NCBI GenBank assembly: GCA_966211955.1
Contig: CBIHOF010000006.1
Location: 62,001 to 126,000 of the forward strand
Direction: 5' to 3'
DNA from: Albitalea sp966211955
GTDB taxonomy: Bacteria > Pseudomonadota > Gammaproteobacteria > Burkholderiales > Burkholderiaceae_C
Length of the DNA stretch: 64,000 bases
Below, piece by piece: positions 1-7,816 of this stretch. The translations under genes and the position numbers were made by a program. The notes under the pieces were generated by a model. The model was not told where the DNA came from. It ran no database searches and saw nothing but the letters and a program-made list of their open reading frames with translations. Position 1 is the first letter of the stretch; the number at the start of each line of letters is the position of its first letter.

Positions 1-56
1 CCTGCGCGTACTACATCGAGCCGGCCTCGATGAAACTCGATTCCGTAGTCGACTGA
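1..56 (+). CDS. 3' end of an unidentified gene upstream of malE
   Basis: An open frame enters from the left edge (first complete codon at base 3) and ends with TGA at 54-56, giving a short C-terminal peptide CAYYIEPASMKLDSVVD. It lies on the same strand as malE and ends 79 bases before it, so it could be a sugar-uptake or regulatory gene of the same transcript. Seventeen residues are too few to name a family, and the frame may be fortuitous. Confidence 0.3.
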   Translation, partial: CAYYIEPASMKLDSVVD

Positions 57-69
57 TTCTTCAGGGTCG

Positions 70-94
70 ACACCGGTGCAGCGACGCCCGGTGT
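70..94 (+). other. Intercistronic hairpin before malE
   Basis: ACACCGG (70-76) is complementary to CCGGTGT (88-94), with an 11-base loop and a pyrimidine-rich stretch (TCCTTC) after it. It could be a weak terminator for the upstream gene or a transcript-stabilising stem between cistrons. The lack of a real U-tract makes strong termination unlikely. Confidence 0.35.
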
Positions 95-135
95 TCCTTC
101 ACCATGACGTAACTGAGTTAAAACAAGGAGACGTC

Positions 136-1359
136 ATGGGTCACATCGGCAAGCGCCTGCTGGGCGCTGCATTGCTCGCCACCGCGCTCGCGGCGCCTTT
201 CGCGGCCAGCGCCGCGGAGAAGGGCAGGCTCACCATCTGGATCAACAACGACAAGGGCTACAACGGCCTGCAGAAAGTCGCCGACGAGTTCGCGAAGAAG
301 ACCGGCGTGCCGGTGAAGGTCGAGCACTTCGACAACGCGGTCGGCAAGTTCGAAGAGGCGATGGCCGCGGGCCGCGGCCCGGACATCTGGATCTGGCCGC
401 ACGACCGCCTCGGCGACTGGGTCAAGCGAGGCTGGATCACGCCCGTCACACCCGATGCATCGCTCAAGCAGGACATCGTGCAGGTCGCGTGGGACGGCTT
501 CACGCAAGCAGGCAAGACCTGGGGCTATCCGCTGTCGGTGGAGGCTGTCGCCCTGCTCTACAACAAGGACCTGGTGCCTGAGCCGCCCAAGACCTTCGAG
601 GAAATCATCCCGCTGCACTACAAGCTCAAGACGCGTGGCGTGCGCGCCATTGGCTGGGAGACCGAGAGCGCCTACTTCACCTGGCCGCTGCTCGCCGCCG
701 GCGGCGCCTATGTGTTCCAGCGCAAGATCGACGGCAGCTACGACGCGCACGACACCGGCATCAACCACCCGGGTGCCATCAAGGGTGGCGAGTTCCTGAT
801 GCAGATGATCAAGCTCGGCGTGCTGCCCGACGGCGGGCAGAGCTACCAGGAGGCCGAGGACGCGATGAAGGCGGGCAAGCAGGCGATGTGGATCACCGGG
901 CCATGGGCCTGGGAGTCGCTGGCGAAGGCGAAGATCAACTACGGCGTGGCGGTTCTTCCTTCGCTCAACGGCAAGCCGGCGCGACCCTTCGTCGGCGTGC
1001 TTGGCGCGATGGTCACGCAGGGGTCGCCCAACAAGGCGATCGCCATGCAGTTCCTCGAGCATCACTTGCTGCAGGCCAGTGGCTTGAGCGCGATGAACCA
1101 GGACAAGCCACTCGGCGTGCCGGCGTCCAAGAAGATGTTCTGGACGCTGTACAGCGACCCGCGCATCCGCACCTCGATGGACACGATCTACGCCGGCCGC
1201 GCGATGCCGAGCAACACCGAGATGACGCTGTTCTGGCAGCACCTCACCACGGCTCTGAAAGACATGGAGGAGAACGCAAAGCCGCCGCGCGAAGCGCTGG
1301 ATGCGGCGGCGGCGCAGATCCGCGGCACGCCGGTGAAGCTGGTGGCGGCCAAGAAGTAG
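136..1359 (+). CDS. malE: Maltose/maltodextrin ABC transporter periplasmic binding protein
   Basis: Binds maltose and maltodextrins in the periplasm and delivers them to the MalFGK2 importer. The 407-residue product starts with a Sec signal peptide (about residues 1-26, cleavage after ASA). The mature part follows E. coli MalE closely: the N-terminal WINNDKGYNG stretch (about 35-44), the GPDIWIWPHDRLG region, YFTWPLLAAGG, GPWAW (about 255-259) and NKDKPLG-like NQDKPLG near the C terminus. The start at 136 is preferred over an upstream in-frame GTG because AAGGAG sits at 125-130, five bases before it. No malF, malG or malK follows: the next gene is on the other strand. The membrane subunits must therefore lie upstream, outside the window, or elsewhere. 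Family assignment is firm; sugar specificity is inferred from similarity. Confidence 0.93.
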   Translation: MGHIGKRLLGAALLATALAAPFAASAAEKGRLTIWINNDKGYNGLQKVADEFAKKTGVPVKVEHFDNAVGKFEEAMAAGRGPDIWIWPHDRLGDWVKRGWITPVTPDASLKQDIVQVAWDGFTQAGKTWGYPLSVEAVALLYNKDLVPEPPKTFEEIIPLHYKLKTRGVRAIGWETESAYFTWPLLAAGGAYVFQRKIDGSYDAHDTGINHPGAIKGGEFLMQMIKLGVLPDGGQSYQEAEDAMKAGKQAMWITGPWAWESLAKAKINYGVAVLPSLNGKPARPFVGVLGAMVTQGSPNKAIAMQFLEHHLLQASGLSAMNQDKPLGVPASKKMFWTLYSDPRIRTSMDTIYAGRAMPSNTEMTLFWQHLTTALKDMEENAKPPREALDAAAAQIRGTPVKLVAAKK

Positions 1360-1408
1360 CGTGTGACCGGACGCGCAGTGCGATGCGGCCAGACACGCCG
1401 CTCGCACC

Positions 1409-1909
1409 TCAAGGCCGCGTGTACCAGAGGTCCTGCACGGCCAGCGAGTTGAGCGGCCGCAGGCCTTCCGCATCGAGGTAGGCGTTGACGCTCACGAGCA
1501 GATCCTGGGACAAGCGCTCGACGCCTTCAGATCCAACGAGCTCGTCCGCCCTGCGTGCACCCGCGCTCACCTTCAGCACCTGCGTGATGGGCATCAGCCG
1601 ATGCTCGATCGCCTGCCGGTTCGACCAGGTGGCGGCGTCCATCGACACGCGCAGCTTCATGATGGCGCCGTCGCGCGTCGTGCTGCGGACTTCGCCGGGC
1701 GTGATCCATTGCGGCAGCGGCCGGTCGTCGCCCGGCACGGCGCGGTACATGCCGAACCACGTGCTGCCATAGATGACGAGAAGTGGCACGCCCACCAGTG
1801 CCGCCACGAACAGCAGCACCACGAAAGTCCGCCCCCAGTTGCTGCTGGGCGGTGCTTCGGGCGTCACGTGCGGGACGGGGCGCGGTGTGGGCTTGGAGGC
1901 GGCGGGCAT
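1409..1909 (-). CDS. Single-pass membrane protein, FliL-like C-terminal pattern
   Basis: The 166-residue product has a proline-rich cytoplasmic start, one transmembrane segment (about residues 28-48) and a soluble periplasmic part. The C-terminal half, with a helix ending SEGVERLSQDLLVSVNAYL and a final QDLWYTRP strand, resembles the FliL fold, in which a helix of this type precedes a strand ending in a tyrosine- or phenylalanine-rich motif. No flagellar genes are nearby, so a motor role is not supported. It is transcribed toward the end of malE (convergent). The M20 peptidase gene lies upstream on the same strand but is separated by a terminator, so this gene probably has its own promoter. 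Function unknown. Confidence 0.7.
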   Translation of the reverse strand: MPAASKPTPRPVPHVTPEAPPSSNWGRTFVVLLFVAALVGVPLLVIYGSTWFGMYRAVPGDDRPLPQWITPGEVRSTTRDGAIMKLRVSMDAATWSNRQAIEHRLMPITQVLKVSAGARRADELVGSEGVERLSQDLLVSVNAYLDAEGLRPLNSLAVQDLWYTRP

Positions 1910-1950
1910 GGCTGCTTTGATTGAAGCCTGCTTCGCCCTGGGGCGCTCGA

Positions 1951-1977
1951 AAGAAAAAGCGGCCGCGAGGGCCGCTT
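1951..1977 (-). terminator. Rho-independent terminator of the M20 peptidase gene
   Basis: AAGCGGCC (1957-1964) pairs perfectly with GGCCGCTT (1970-1977) around a 5-base loop. On the minus strand the stem is followed by TTTCTT. It lies 27 bases beyond the peptidase stop codon, the expected place. Confidence 0.8.
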
Positions 1978-2004
1978 ATCCGTGCTTGTGGCGTGGCCGC
2001 GCCG

Positions 2005-3480
2005 TCAGGGGCAGGCCGCCATCACCTGCGCCACCGCAGCGGTCAGCCGCTTGCCGTAGGGCACGTGCAGGAACTCGTTCGGCCCGTGCGCGTTGCTCTT
2101 GGGCCCCAGCACGCCGCAGACCATCATCTGCGCCTTCGGGAAGCCCTGCTGCAGCATGCCCATGAGCGGGATCGTGCCGCCCTGGCCGATGAAGCCGCAG
2201 GGCGCGCCGAAGTGGGCCTTCGATGCCGCATGCAACGCGTCTTCCAGCCATGGCGTGATCGCCGGGGCGTTCCAGCCGCTTGCGCCCTGCGCGCCGACGC
2301 GGCCATCCGCATGGAAGGTGACCTTTGCGTTGTAGGGCGCGTTGTCCTCCAGAAGCGTCTTGAGCTTCTGCGCGGCCTCGTTGCCGTCAACCAGCGGCGG
2401 CAGCCGCAGCGAGAGCTTGAAAGCGGTGTACGGACGCAGCACGTTGCCGGCGTTCTTCAGCTCCGGAAAGCCATCGACACCGGTCACGCTCAGGGTGGGC
2501 TTCCAGGTGCGGTTGATCAGCCCTTGAACGGGGTCGGTCGTGGTGGGCAGCGTCGGGCCGCCATCGGCGCCGCAGGCCCAGGGATAACGCTTCCAGACCT
2601 CGTCGCCGAGGATCTGCGCCGTGGCCTTGGCCTGCTCGAGACGATCGGCCGGAATGTCGCAATGAAAGCTCTGCGGCAGCAGGTTGCCCGTCTTCGAATC
2701 TTCCAGCCGGTCCAGCACCTGGCGCAGGATGCGGAAGCTCGACGGCACCAGCCCGCTCGCGTCGCCCGAGTGGATGCCTTCGGTGAGGATCTCCACCTTC
2801 AGCGTGCCCGTCACGTTGCCGCGCAGGCTGGTGGTGAGCCAGAGCTGGTCGTAGTTGCCGGCGCCGCTGTCGAGGCAGACGACGAGGCCCACCTGGCCGA
2901 GGCGCGGGCGCAGCAGGTCGATGTAGGCCGGCAGGTCGAACGAGCCGCTTTCCTCGCAGGCTTCGATGATGCCTACGCAACGTGGGCGTGGAATGCCCTG
3001 CTTGTCCAGCGACAGGATGGCCGTGAGCGACGCGTAGATCGCATAGCCGTCGTCCGCGCCGCCGCGGCCGTAGAGCAGGCCGTTTTCATACTTCGGCGTC
3101 CAGGGGCCGAGGTCGCTGCGCCAGCCGTTGAACTCGGGTTGCTTGTCGAGGTGGCCGTACAGGCAGATGGTGTCGGTGCTGTCGGGCTTGGTGGACGGCA
3201 CCTCGAAGAAGATGACCGGCGTGCGGCCTTCGAGGCGAATGATTTCGAGCTTGAGCCCCGCGACCTTCTTGCTCTCGACCCAGGTGGCAGCGTCGCGCAC
3301 CACGCGCTCGATGAAGCCGTTCTTCTGCCAGTCGGCATCGAACATCGGGCTCTTGGCGGGGATGGCGATGTAGTTCGTGAGGGCCGGGACGATCTCTTCG
3401 TCCCAGGTGCGCTCGGCGAAGGCGGCCAGCGCTTGCGCTTCATCGGGTTGCAGGGGCAGCAGCGGGTCGCGTGCGTTCAT
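2005..3480 (-). CDS. M20 family metallopeptidase (CNDP dipeptidase-like)
   Basis: Predicted cytosolic zinc-dependent di- or aminopeptidase of the M20 family, 491 residues, the usual length for the carnosine-dipeptidase-like branch. Metal and catalytic residues are in place: H110 and D112 in YGHLDKQPE, D143/D144 in GRGGADDGY, the catalytic/ligand glutamate pair E176-E177 in EACEESGS, D204 in CLDSGAGNY, and a late histidine in NEFLHVPYGKRL. The lid domain occupies roughly residues 225-390. There is no signal peptide. The gene stands alone on the minus strand with its own terminator and diverges from the SDR gene at 3570. The substrate cannot be read from the sequence; peptides or N-acylated amino acids are typical for the family. 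Confidence 0.9.
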   Translation of the reverse strand: MNARDPLLPLQPDEAQALAAFAERTWDEEIVPALTNYIAIPAKSPMFDADWQKNGFIERVVRDAATWVESKKVAGLKLEIIRLEGRTPVIFFEVPSTKPDSTDTICLYGHLDKQPEFNGWRSDLGPWTPKYENGLLYGRGGADDGYAIYASLTAILSLDKQGIPRPRCVGIIEACEESGSFDLPAYIDLLRPRLGQVGLVVCLDSGAGNYDQLWLTTSLRGNVTGTLKVEILTEGIHSGDASGLVPSSFRILRQVLDRLEDSKTGNLLPQSFHCDIPADRLEQAKATAQILGDEVWKRYPWACGADGGPTLPTTTDPVQGLINRTWKPTLSVTGVDGFPELKNAGNVLRPYTAFKLSLRLPPLVDGNEAAQKLKTLLEDNAPYNAKVTFHADGRVGAQGASGWNAPAITPWLEDALHAASKAHFGAPCGFIGQGGTIPLMGMLQQGFPKAQMMVCGVLGPKSNAHGPNEFLHVPYGKRLTAAVAQVMAACP

Positions 3481-3569
3481 GGTGGGGCTCCTTTTTGGGG
3501 GGTGGATGAGTGTAGGACCTCGACCCCGGCGTATGCTGCGCCGATGGCCCCAAGCCCATGGAGGATGTC

Positions 3570-4520
3570 ATGACCGAGCGTGTCACTTCGCGTTTCAACA
3601 ACCGCACCACCGCCTTGGAAGCCGTCAATGGCATCGACCTCACCGGGCGCCGCGCCATCGTCACGGGCGGTGCGGCCGGGCTCGGCCGTGAGACGTCAAG
3701 GGCGCTTGCGGCAGCGGGTGCACAGCTGACGCTTGCCGTGCGCAACCGTAAGCAAGGCGAAGCCACGGCCGCCGCGCTGCGCGAGGAGACCGGCAACGCC
3801 AACATCGAGGTCGCGTCGCTCGACCTGGCCGACCTGCCCGGCATCGCCCAGTTCGTGCGCGACTGGGGCGATCGGCCGCTGCACATCCTCATCAACAACG
3901 CCGCCATCATGGCCTGTCCGTTGGCTCGCACGCCGCAGGGCTGGGAGTCGCAGTTCGCCACCAACCACCTCGGGCACTTCGCCCTCACCACCGGGCTGCT
4001 GCCGGCCTTGCGCCGCGGCGCGCCGTCGCGGCTCGTCTCGCTGAGCTCCAGCGGCCACAAGCTGAGCAGCGTGCACTTCGACGACATCCACTTCGAGCAC
4101 CGTCCCTACGACAAGTGGAAGGCCTACGGCCAGGCCAAGAGCGCCAACGCGCTGTTGTCGCTGGGTGTCTTCGCCAAGGAGGGCAGCAATGGCATCACGG
4201 CCAATGCCGTGCACCCGGGCGGCATCATGACCGGGCTGCAGAAGTTCCTTCCGCTGGAGGAGATGCGCGCACTCGGCTGGCTCAAGCCCGACGACACGCC
4301 GCTGGACCTCTTCAAGACGCCGGAACAGGGCGCATCGACCAGCGTCTGGGCGGCCACCGCGCCCGAGCTCGAAGGCCGAGGCGGACGCTACCTCGAGGAC
4401 TGCAACGAGGGCCTGCCGGCCGAGCCCGGCAACCGCGTGTCAGGCTACCTGCCGCACATCATGGACGGCGAGGCCGCGCAAAAGCTGTGGCGGGTGTCGC
4501 AGGAGATGCTTGCGGGTTGA
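3570..4520 (+). CDS. Short-chain dehydrogenase/reductase (retinol-dehydrogenase-like)
   Basis: NAD(P)-dependent oxidoreductase of the SDR superfamily, 316 residues, longer than classical SDRs and close to the RDH/WWOX-like group. The cofactor loop TGGAAGLG is at residues 32-39, the NNAA motif at 109-112, the catalytic serine cluster at 159-161, and the YxxxK pair at Y186 and K190. The ATG at 3570 is preferred over 3558 because the earlier ATG overlaps GGAGGA at 3560-3565, a good Shine-Dalgarno sequence for the later one. It is monocistronic and convergent with the following hydrolase. The substrate is unknown; members act on many hydrophobic alcohols, ketones and aldehydes. Confidence 0.88.
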   Translation: MTERVTSRFNNRTTALEAVNGIDLTGRRAIVTGGAAGLGRETSRALAAAGAQLTLAVRNRKQGEATAAALREETGNANIEVASLDLADLPGIAQFVRDWGDRPLHILINNAAIMACPLARTPQGWESQFATNHLGHFALTTGLLPALRRGAPSRLVSLSSSGHKLSSVHFDDIHFEHRPYDKWKAYGQAKSANALLSLGVFAKEGSNGITANAVHPGGIMTGLQKFLPLEEMRALGWLKPDDTPLDLFKTPEQGASTSVWAATAPELEGRGGRYLEDCNEGLPAEPGNRVSGYLPHIMDGEAAQKLWRVSQEMLAG

Positions 4521-4553
4521 GGGCCTGGTGGCCGGCGAATTGAACGCGCTCGC

Positions 4554-5396
4554 TCAGTGCGCGCGAGCGGCGAGCCAGCTGCCCACCACGCCGAGTACCT
4601 CGCCCTGCTCGGGCTCGTTGAAGATCTCATGGAAGAGCGGGGTGAACTCCCGCGTCGTCACCACGTTCTTCGGCGCCGCCGCGGCGAAATCCTTGCTGCC
4701 CTTGGGCGAGACGCACTTGTCGCTGCCTGCGTAGACCAGCAGCGTCGGCGTCTTCCACGCCGGCGCCTTCTCCAGCACCTTGGCGCCGCTGTCGAGGATG
4801 AAGCGCACGATCTTCGGGGTGATGCGGTCGTGCACCAGCGGGTCGTCCTTGTAGGCCTTGACCACCGCCGGGTCGCGCGACACCCACGAGGGGTTCAGGC
4901 CGTTGTTCACCGCGAGGTTGGGCGCCAGGGGCTCGGCGACGGAGAGCATCATCTTCTGCGCCGCGTTCATGCCGATGTCGATGGCGGGCGAGCTCATCAC
5001 AAGCGCATCCACCGGGCGGGACCACTTGGCTGGCGTCGGCTCCAGCGATTCGGCCACGAAGCGCCCGGCGATCACCCCGCCCAGGCTGTGGCCGAGCAGG
5101 ACGAGCGGGCCGGGGTATTGCGTGCGCACCGCATCGAGCACGGTGGCCAGGTCGACCACGAAGTCGTCCCCCGTGTTCAACACACCCTTCGCGCCGCCGC
5201 TCTGGCCATGGCCGCGGTGGTCGTAGCCGACCGCGTTCCAGCCCGCATCGTTGAAGTACTTCGCCACGTGGGCGTAGCGCAGGGTGTGCTCGCCCAGGCC
5301 GTGCACGATCAGCACCGTGCCTTTGGGAGAACCAGCGGCCGGCCAGTGTTGAACGAAGAGCGGCAGGCCATCGGCGGTGTGGAGCGGGGTGTTCAT
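4554..5396 (-). CDS. Alpha/beta hydrolase, monoacylglycerol-lipase-like
   Basis: A 280-residue serine hydrolase of the Hydrolase_4 (lysophospholipase/monoglyceride lipase) group. Key elements are the oxyanion HG in VHGLGEHTLRY (about residues 31-41), the nucleophile elbow GHSLGG with S104, the acid-loop pattern YAGSDKCVSP and a late catalytic histidine in LFHEIFNEPE. No signal peptide is seen, so it is probably cytosolic. The frame stays open upstream to 5579, but the ATG at 5396 begins exactly where family homology starts, so it is taken as the start. It diverges from the crotonase gene at 5535. Glycerides or lysophospholipids are likely substrates by family; nothing here fixes specificity. 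Confidence 0.87.
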   Translation of the reverse strand: MNTPLHTADGLPLFVQHWPAAGSPKGTVLIVHGLGEHTLRYAHVAKYFNDAGWNAVGYDHRGHGQSGGAKGVLNTGDDFVVDLATVLDAVRTQYPGPLVLLGHSLGGVIAGRFVAESLEPTPAKWSRPVDALVMSSPAIDIGMNAAQKMMLSVAEPLAPNLAVNNGLNPSWVSRDPAVVKAYKDDPLVHDRITPKIVRFILDSGAKVLEKAPAWKTPTLLVYAGSDKCVSPKGSKDFAAAAPKNVVTTREFTPLFHEIFNEPEQGEVLGVVGSWLAARAH

Positions 5397-5534
5397 GGCG
5401 CCGAAGTGTAGGCATCCCGCGCCCTGTCCGGTGGGTGACTGCGCCAAGCGGCCGCGGCGGCCACCATTTTGGCGCCGGCAGGCCCAGGAAAACGTCGTAG
5501 GCTGCCCGCCAATACGCATTCCAACGGAGACCGC

Positions 5535-6368
5535 ATGAACGACTTCTTCCAGCTCACGACCGAGTCCGGCATCGCGCACCTGCAGTTCAACCGCCCCGAG
5601 CGCATGAACACCATGGCGCCCGCCTTCTTCCCTGCCTTCCGGGATGCGGTGCAGGCGCTGAGCGACAGCGGCGACGCGCGCGCACTGGTGATCTCATCCA
5701 CCGGCAGGCACTTCAGCGCCGGCATGGCGCTGGACACCTTCGGCGGCGACGGCGCGATGCTCGACACCTCGAGTTCGCGCGCACGGCTCAGCTTCCAGGA
5801 AAGCCTGCGCCGCCTCATGGGCTGCTTCGACGTGCTCGATACCGCACGCATGCCGGTCATCTGCGCCATCCAGGGCGGCTGCATCGGCGGCGCGCTGGAC
5901 CTCGCGGCCGCCTGCGACATCCGCTACTGCAGCGCCGACGCCTTCTTCTGCGTGCAGGAGATCAACATCGGCATGGCTGCCGACCTCGGCGTGCTGCAGC
6001 GCCTGCCCAGGCTGATGCCGCAAGGCATGGTGCGCGAGCTCGCCTACACCGGCGATCGCCTGCCGGCCGCACGCGCTCTCGCCTTCGGCCTGGTGAACGA
6101 GGTGCTGCCCGATGCGTCGGCGCTGCTGGACCGCGCGATGGGGGCGGCCCGCAGCATTGCGTCGAAGTCGCCGGTTGCGATCACCGGCAGCAAGATCGCA
6201 CTCAACCACGCGCGCGACCACGGGACGGCATCGGCGCTGCAACAGATGACGCTGCTGCAAAGCGCCATCTTCGACACGGCCGAGATGGCGGAGGCGATCG
6301 ATGCGTGGAAGAACAAGCGGGAGTCGAACTTCCGAGGGCTGGACCCGGTGCCCTCGGAAGATGCCTGA
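5535..6368 (+). CDS. Crotonase family, dienoyl-CoA isomerase-like
   Basis: A 277-residue enoyl-CoA hydratase/isomerase superfamily protein. The CoA/oxyanion signatures are visible as HFSAGMAL (about 59-66) and GGCIGGALDLAAACD (about 114-128). Three acidic residues, D122, E142 and D150, fall with spacings of 20 and 8. This matches the active-site triad of delta3,5-delta2,4-dienoyl-CoA isomerase (rat ECH1 D176, E196, D204), and the AADLGVLQRLP context is also typical of that enzyme. It probably shifts double bonds during beta-oxidation of unsaturated fatty acids. The ATG at 5535 has CGGAGA upstream; earlier in-frame codons lack family homology. No other beta-oxidation gene is adjacent. Confidence 0.88.
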   Translation: MNDFFQLTTESGIAHLQFNRPERMNTMAPAFFPAFRDAVQALSDSGDARALVISSTGRHFSAGMALDTFGGDGAMLDTSSSRARLSFQESLRRLMGCFDVLDTARMPVICAIQGGCIGGALDLAAACDIRYCSADAFFCVQEINIGMAADLGVLQRLPRLMPQGMVRELAYTGDRLPAARALAFGLVNEVLPDASALLDRAMGAARSIASKSPVAITGSKIALNHARDHGTASALQQMTLLQSAIFDTAEMAEAIDAWKNKRESNFRGLDPVPSEDA

Positions 6369-6403
6369 ACGACGCCTCGAGACCCGTGCGAGAAGCGCGA
6401 CCT

Positions 6404-7816
6404 TCAGCGCGCCGGCGCCGCGGGCGGGGTCCACCCGCCACCCAGCACCTTGTACACCGTCACCAGGTTCTGCACCTGCTGCGCCTGCGTCTGCACGAGC
6501 GCCTGCTGGGCAGTGAACAAGGCGCGCTGCGCGTCGAGCACATCGAGGTAGCTGGATGCGCCGTTGCGGTAGCGCAGGTCTGCGAGCTTGAAGCGAACTT
6601 CCTCCGCGCGGGTCTGCGCCGTCTGCGCGCGCAGCTGTTCGCCGAGCGTCGCACGGCCGGCGAGTGCGTCGGAGACTTCGCGGAAGGCGGTCTGGATGGC
6701 GCGCTCGTACTGCGCCACCGCGATGTCGCGGCCGACCTTGGCGGATGCGAGATTGGCGCTGTTGCGGCCGGCGTCGAAGATCGGCAGCAGCAGTTGCGGC
6801 GCGAAGCTCCAGGCTGCCGAGCCGCTCTTGAACAGGCCGCTCAGCTCGGTGCTCGCGGTGCCCACGCTGCCGGTGAGGGTGATCTTGGGGAAGAAGGCTG
6901 CACGCGCCGCGCCGATGTTGGCGTTGGCACCGACGAGCTGCTGCTCGGCCGCACGCACGTCAGGCCGGCGCGTGAGCACCTCGGACGGCACGCCAGCCGG
7001 CAAGTCGGCCACCACATGCTGGTCGATGAGCGGCAGCCCTGCAGGCAGGTCCGCGGGCACCTGCTGACCCAGCAGCAGCACCAGGGCGTTCTCGTCCAGC
7101 GCGCGCTGCCGCGTCGTTTGAGCGAAGGTCACGCGCGCGCCTTCGAGCAGCGATTCGGCCTGGCGGAAATCGAGCTCCGATGCCGCTCCGTTGTCGAACT
7201 TGAGCTTGGTGAGCTTGAACGATTCCTCGCGCGTGGCGAGCGTCTGCCGGGTCACCTCCAGGAGCTGGTCGTCGGCGAGCAGGCTCAGGTAGGTGATGGC
7301 GACTTGCGAGACGAGCGAGATCTGAGCGGTCTTTCGCGCCTCGTCGGTCGCGAGGTACTGCGCCAGCGCCACGTCGCTCAGGCTGCGCACGCGGCCGAAG
7401 AAGTCGAGCTCGTAGCCGGTGACCGCCAAGCCGACGGTGTAGACGCTCGTGATGCCGCCGGTGGTGGTGCTCGGCCCGCGCGATCCACTGGCGCCCAGGC
7501 CGACAGTGGGCCATGCGTCGGCACGCCGCACGTCGTACAGCGCGCGTGCCTGCTCGATGTTGAGGGCCGCGATGCGCAAGTCACGGTTGTTGGCGAGCGC
7601 CACGCCGATGAGGCGCTTGAGCCGCTCGTCGCCGAAGAAGGACTGCCAGTCGAGGTCGCTGGCGACGGGGCCGGACACTGCCGCCCCGTCGCCCGAGAAA
7701 CGCTCGGACACGGGGGCCGCAGGACGTTCGTACTTCGGCGCCATGGAAGTGCAGCCCGTGGCGACGACGGCAGCAGCGGCCACCGACAGAAGGCGCATGT
7801 TCAGCCGCTTATTCAT
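6404..7816 (-). CDS. RND efflux outer-membrane channel lipoprotein (NodT/OprM family)
   Basis: Outer-membrane factor that completes a tripartite efflux pump. The product is 470 residues with a lipoprotein signal (lipobox cysteine C22 in VVATGCTS), then two repeats of the TolC-type fold with the usual helix-strand pattern (for example YELDFFGRVRSL, RPDVRAAEQQL, YDVRRADAWPTVGLGASG). It is the last gene of the operon. Its ATG overlaps the pump stop codon in the sequence ATGAATAA (8 bases), which implies translational coupling. An alternative ATG six codons later would still keep the lipobox. Substrate range is unknown. Confidence 0.93.
   Translation of the reverse strand: MNKRLNMRLLSVAAAAVVATGCTSMAPKYERPAAPVSERFSGDGAAVSGPVASDLDWQSFFGDERLKRLIGVALANNRDLRIAALNIEQARALYDVRRADAWPTVGLGASGSRGPSTTTGGITSVYTVGLAVTGYELDFFGRVRSLSDVALAQYLATDEARKTAQISLVSQVAITYLSLLADDQLLEVTRQTLATREESFKLTKLKFDNGAASELDFRQAESLLEGARVTFAQTTRQRALDENALVLLLGQQVPADLPAGLPLIDQHVVADLPAGVPSEVLTRRPDVRAAEQQLVGANANIGAARAAFFPKITLTGSVGTASTELSGLFKSGSAAWSFAPQLLLPIFDAGRNSANLASAKVGRDIAVAQYERAIQTAFREVSDALAGRATLGEQLRAQTAQTRAEEVRFKLADLRYRNGASSYLDVLDAQRALFTAQQALVQTQAQQVQNLVTVYKVLGGGWTPPAAPAR

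Noticed and set aside
1409..1909. Flagellar FliL function
   Set aside because: Only a weak C-terminal pattern supports it and no flagellar gene is near; kept as a FliL-like membrane protein of unknown function.
1921..3573. A 550-codon plus-strand frame
   Set aside because: It mirrors the M20 peptidase gene, which has full motifs on the minus strand; the mirror frame has none.
4547..4569. CGCTCGC/GCGAGCG hairpin between convergent genes
   Set aside because: It runs into the coding end of the hydrolase and has no U-tract, so a terminator call is not supported.
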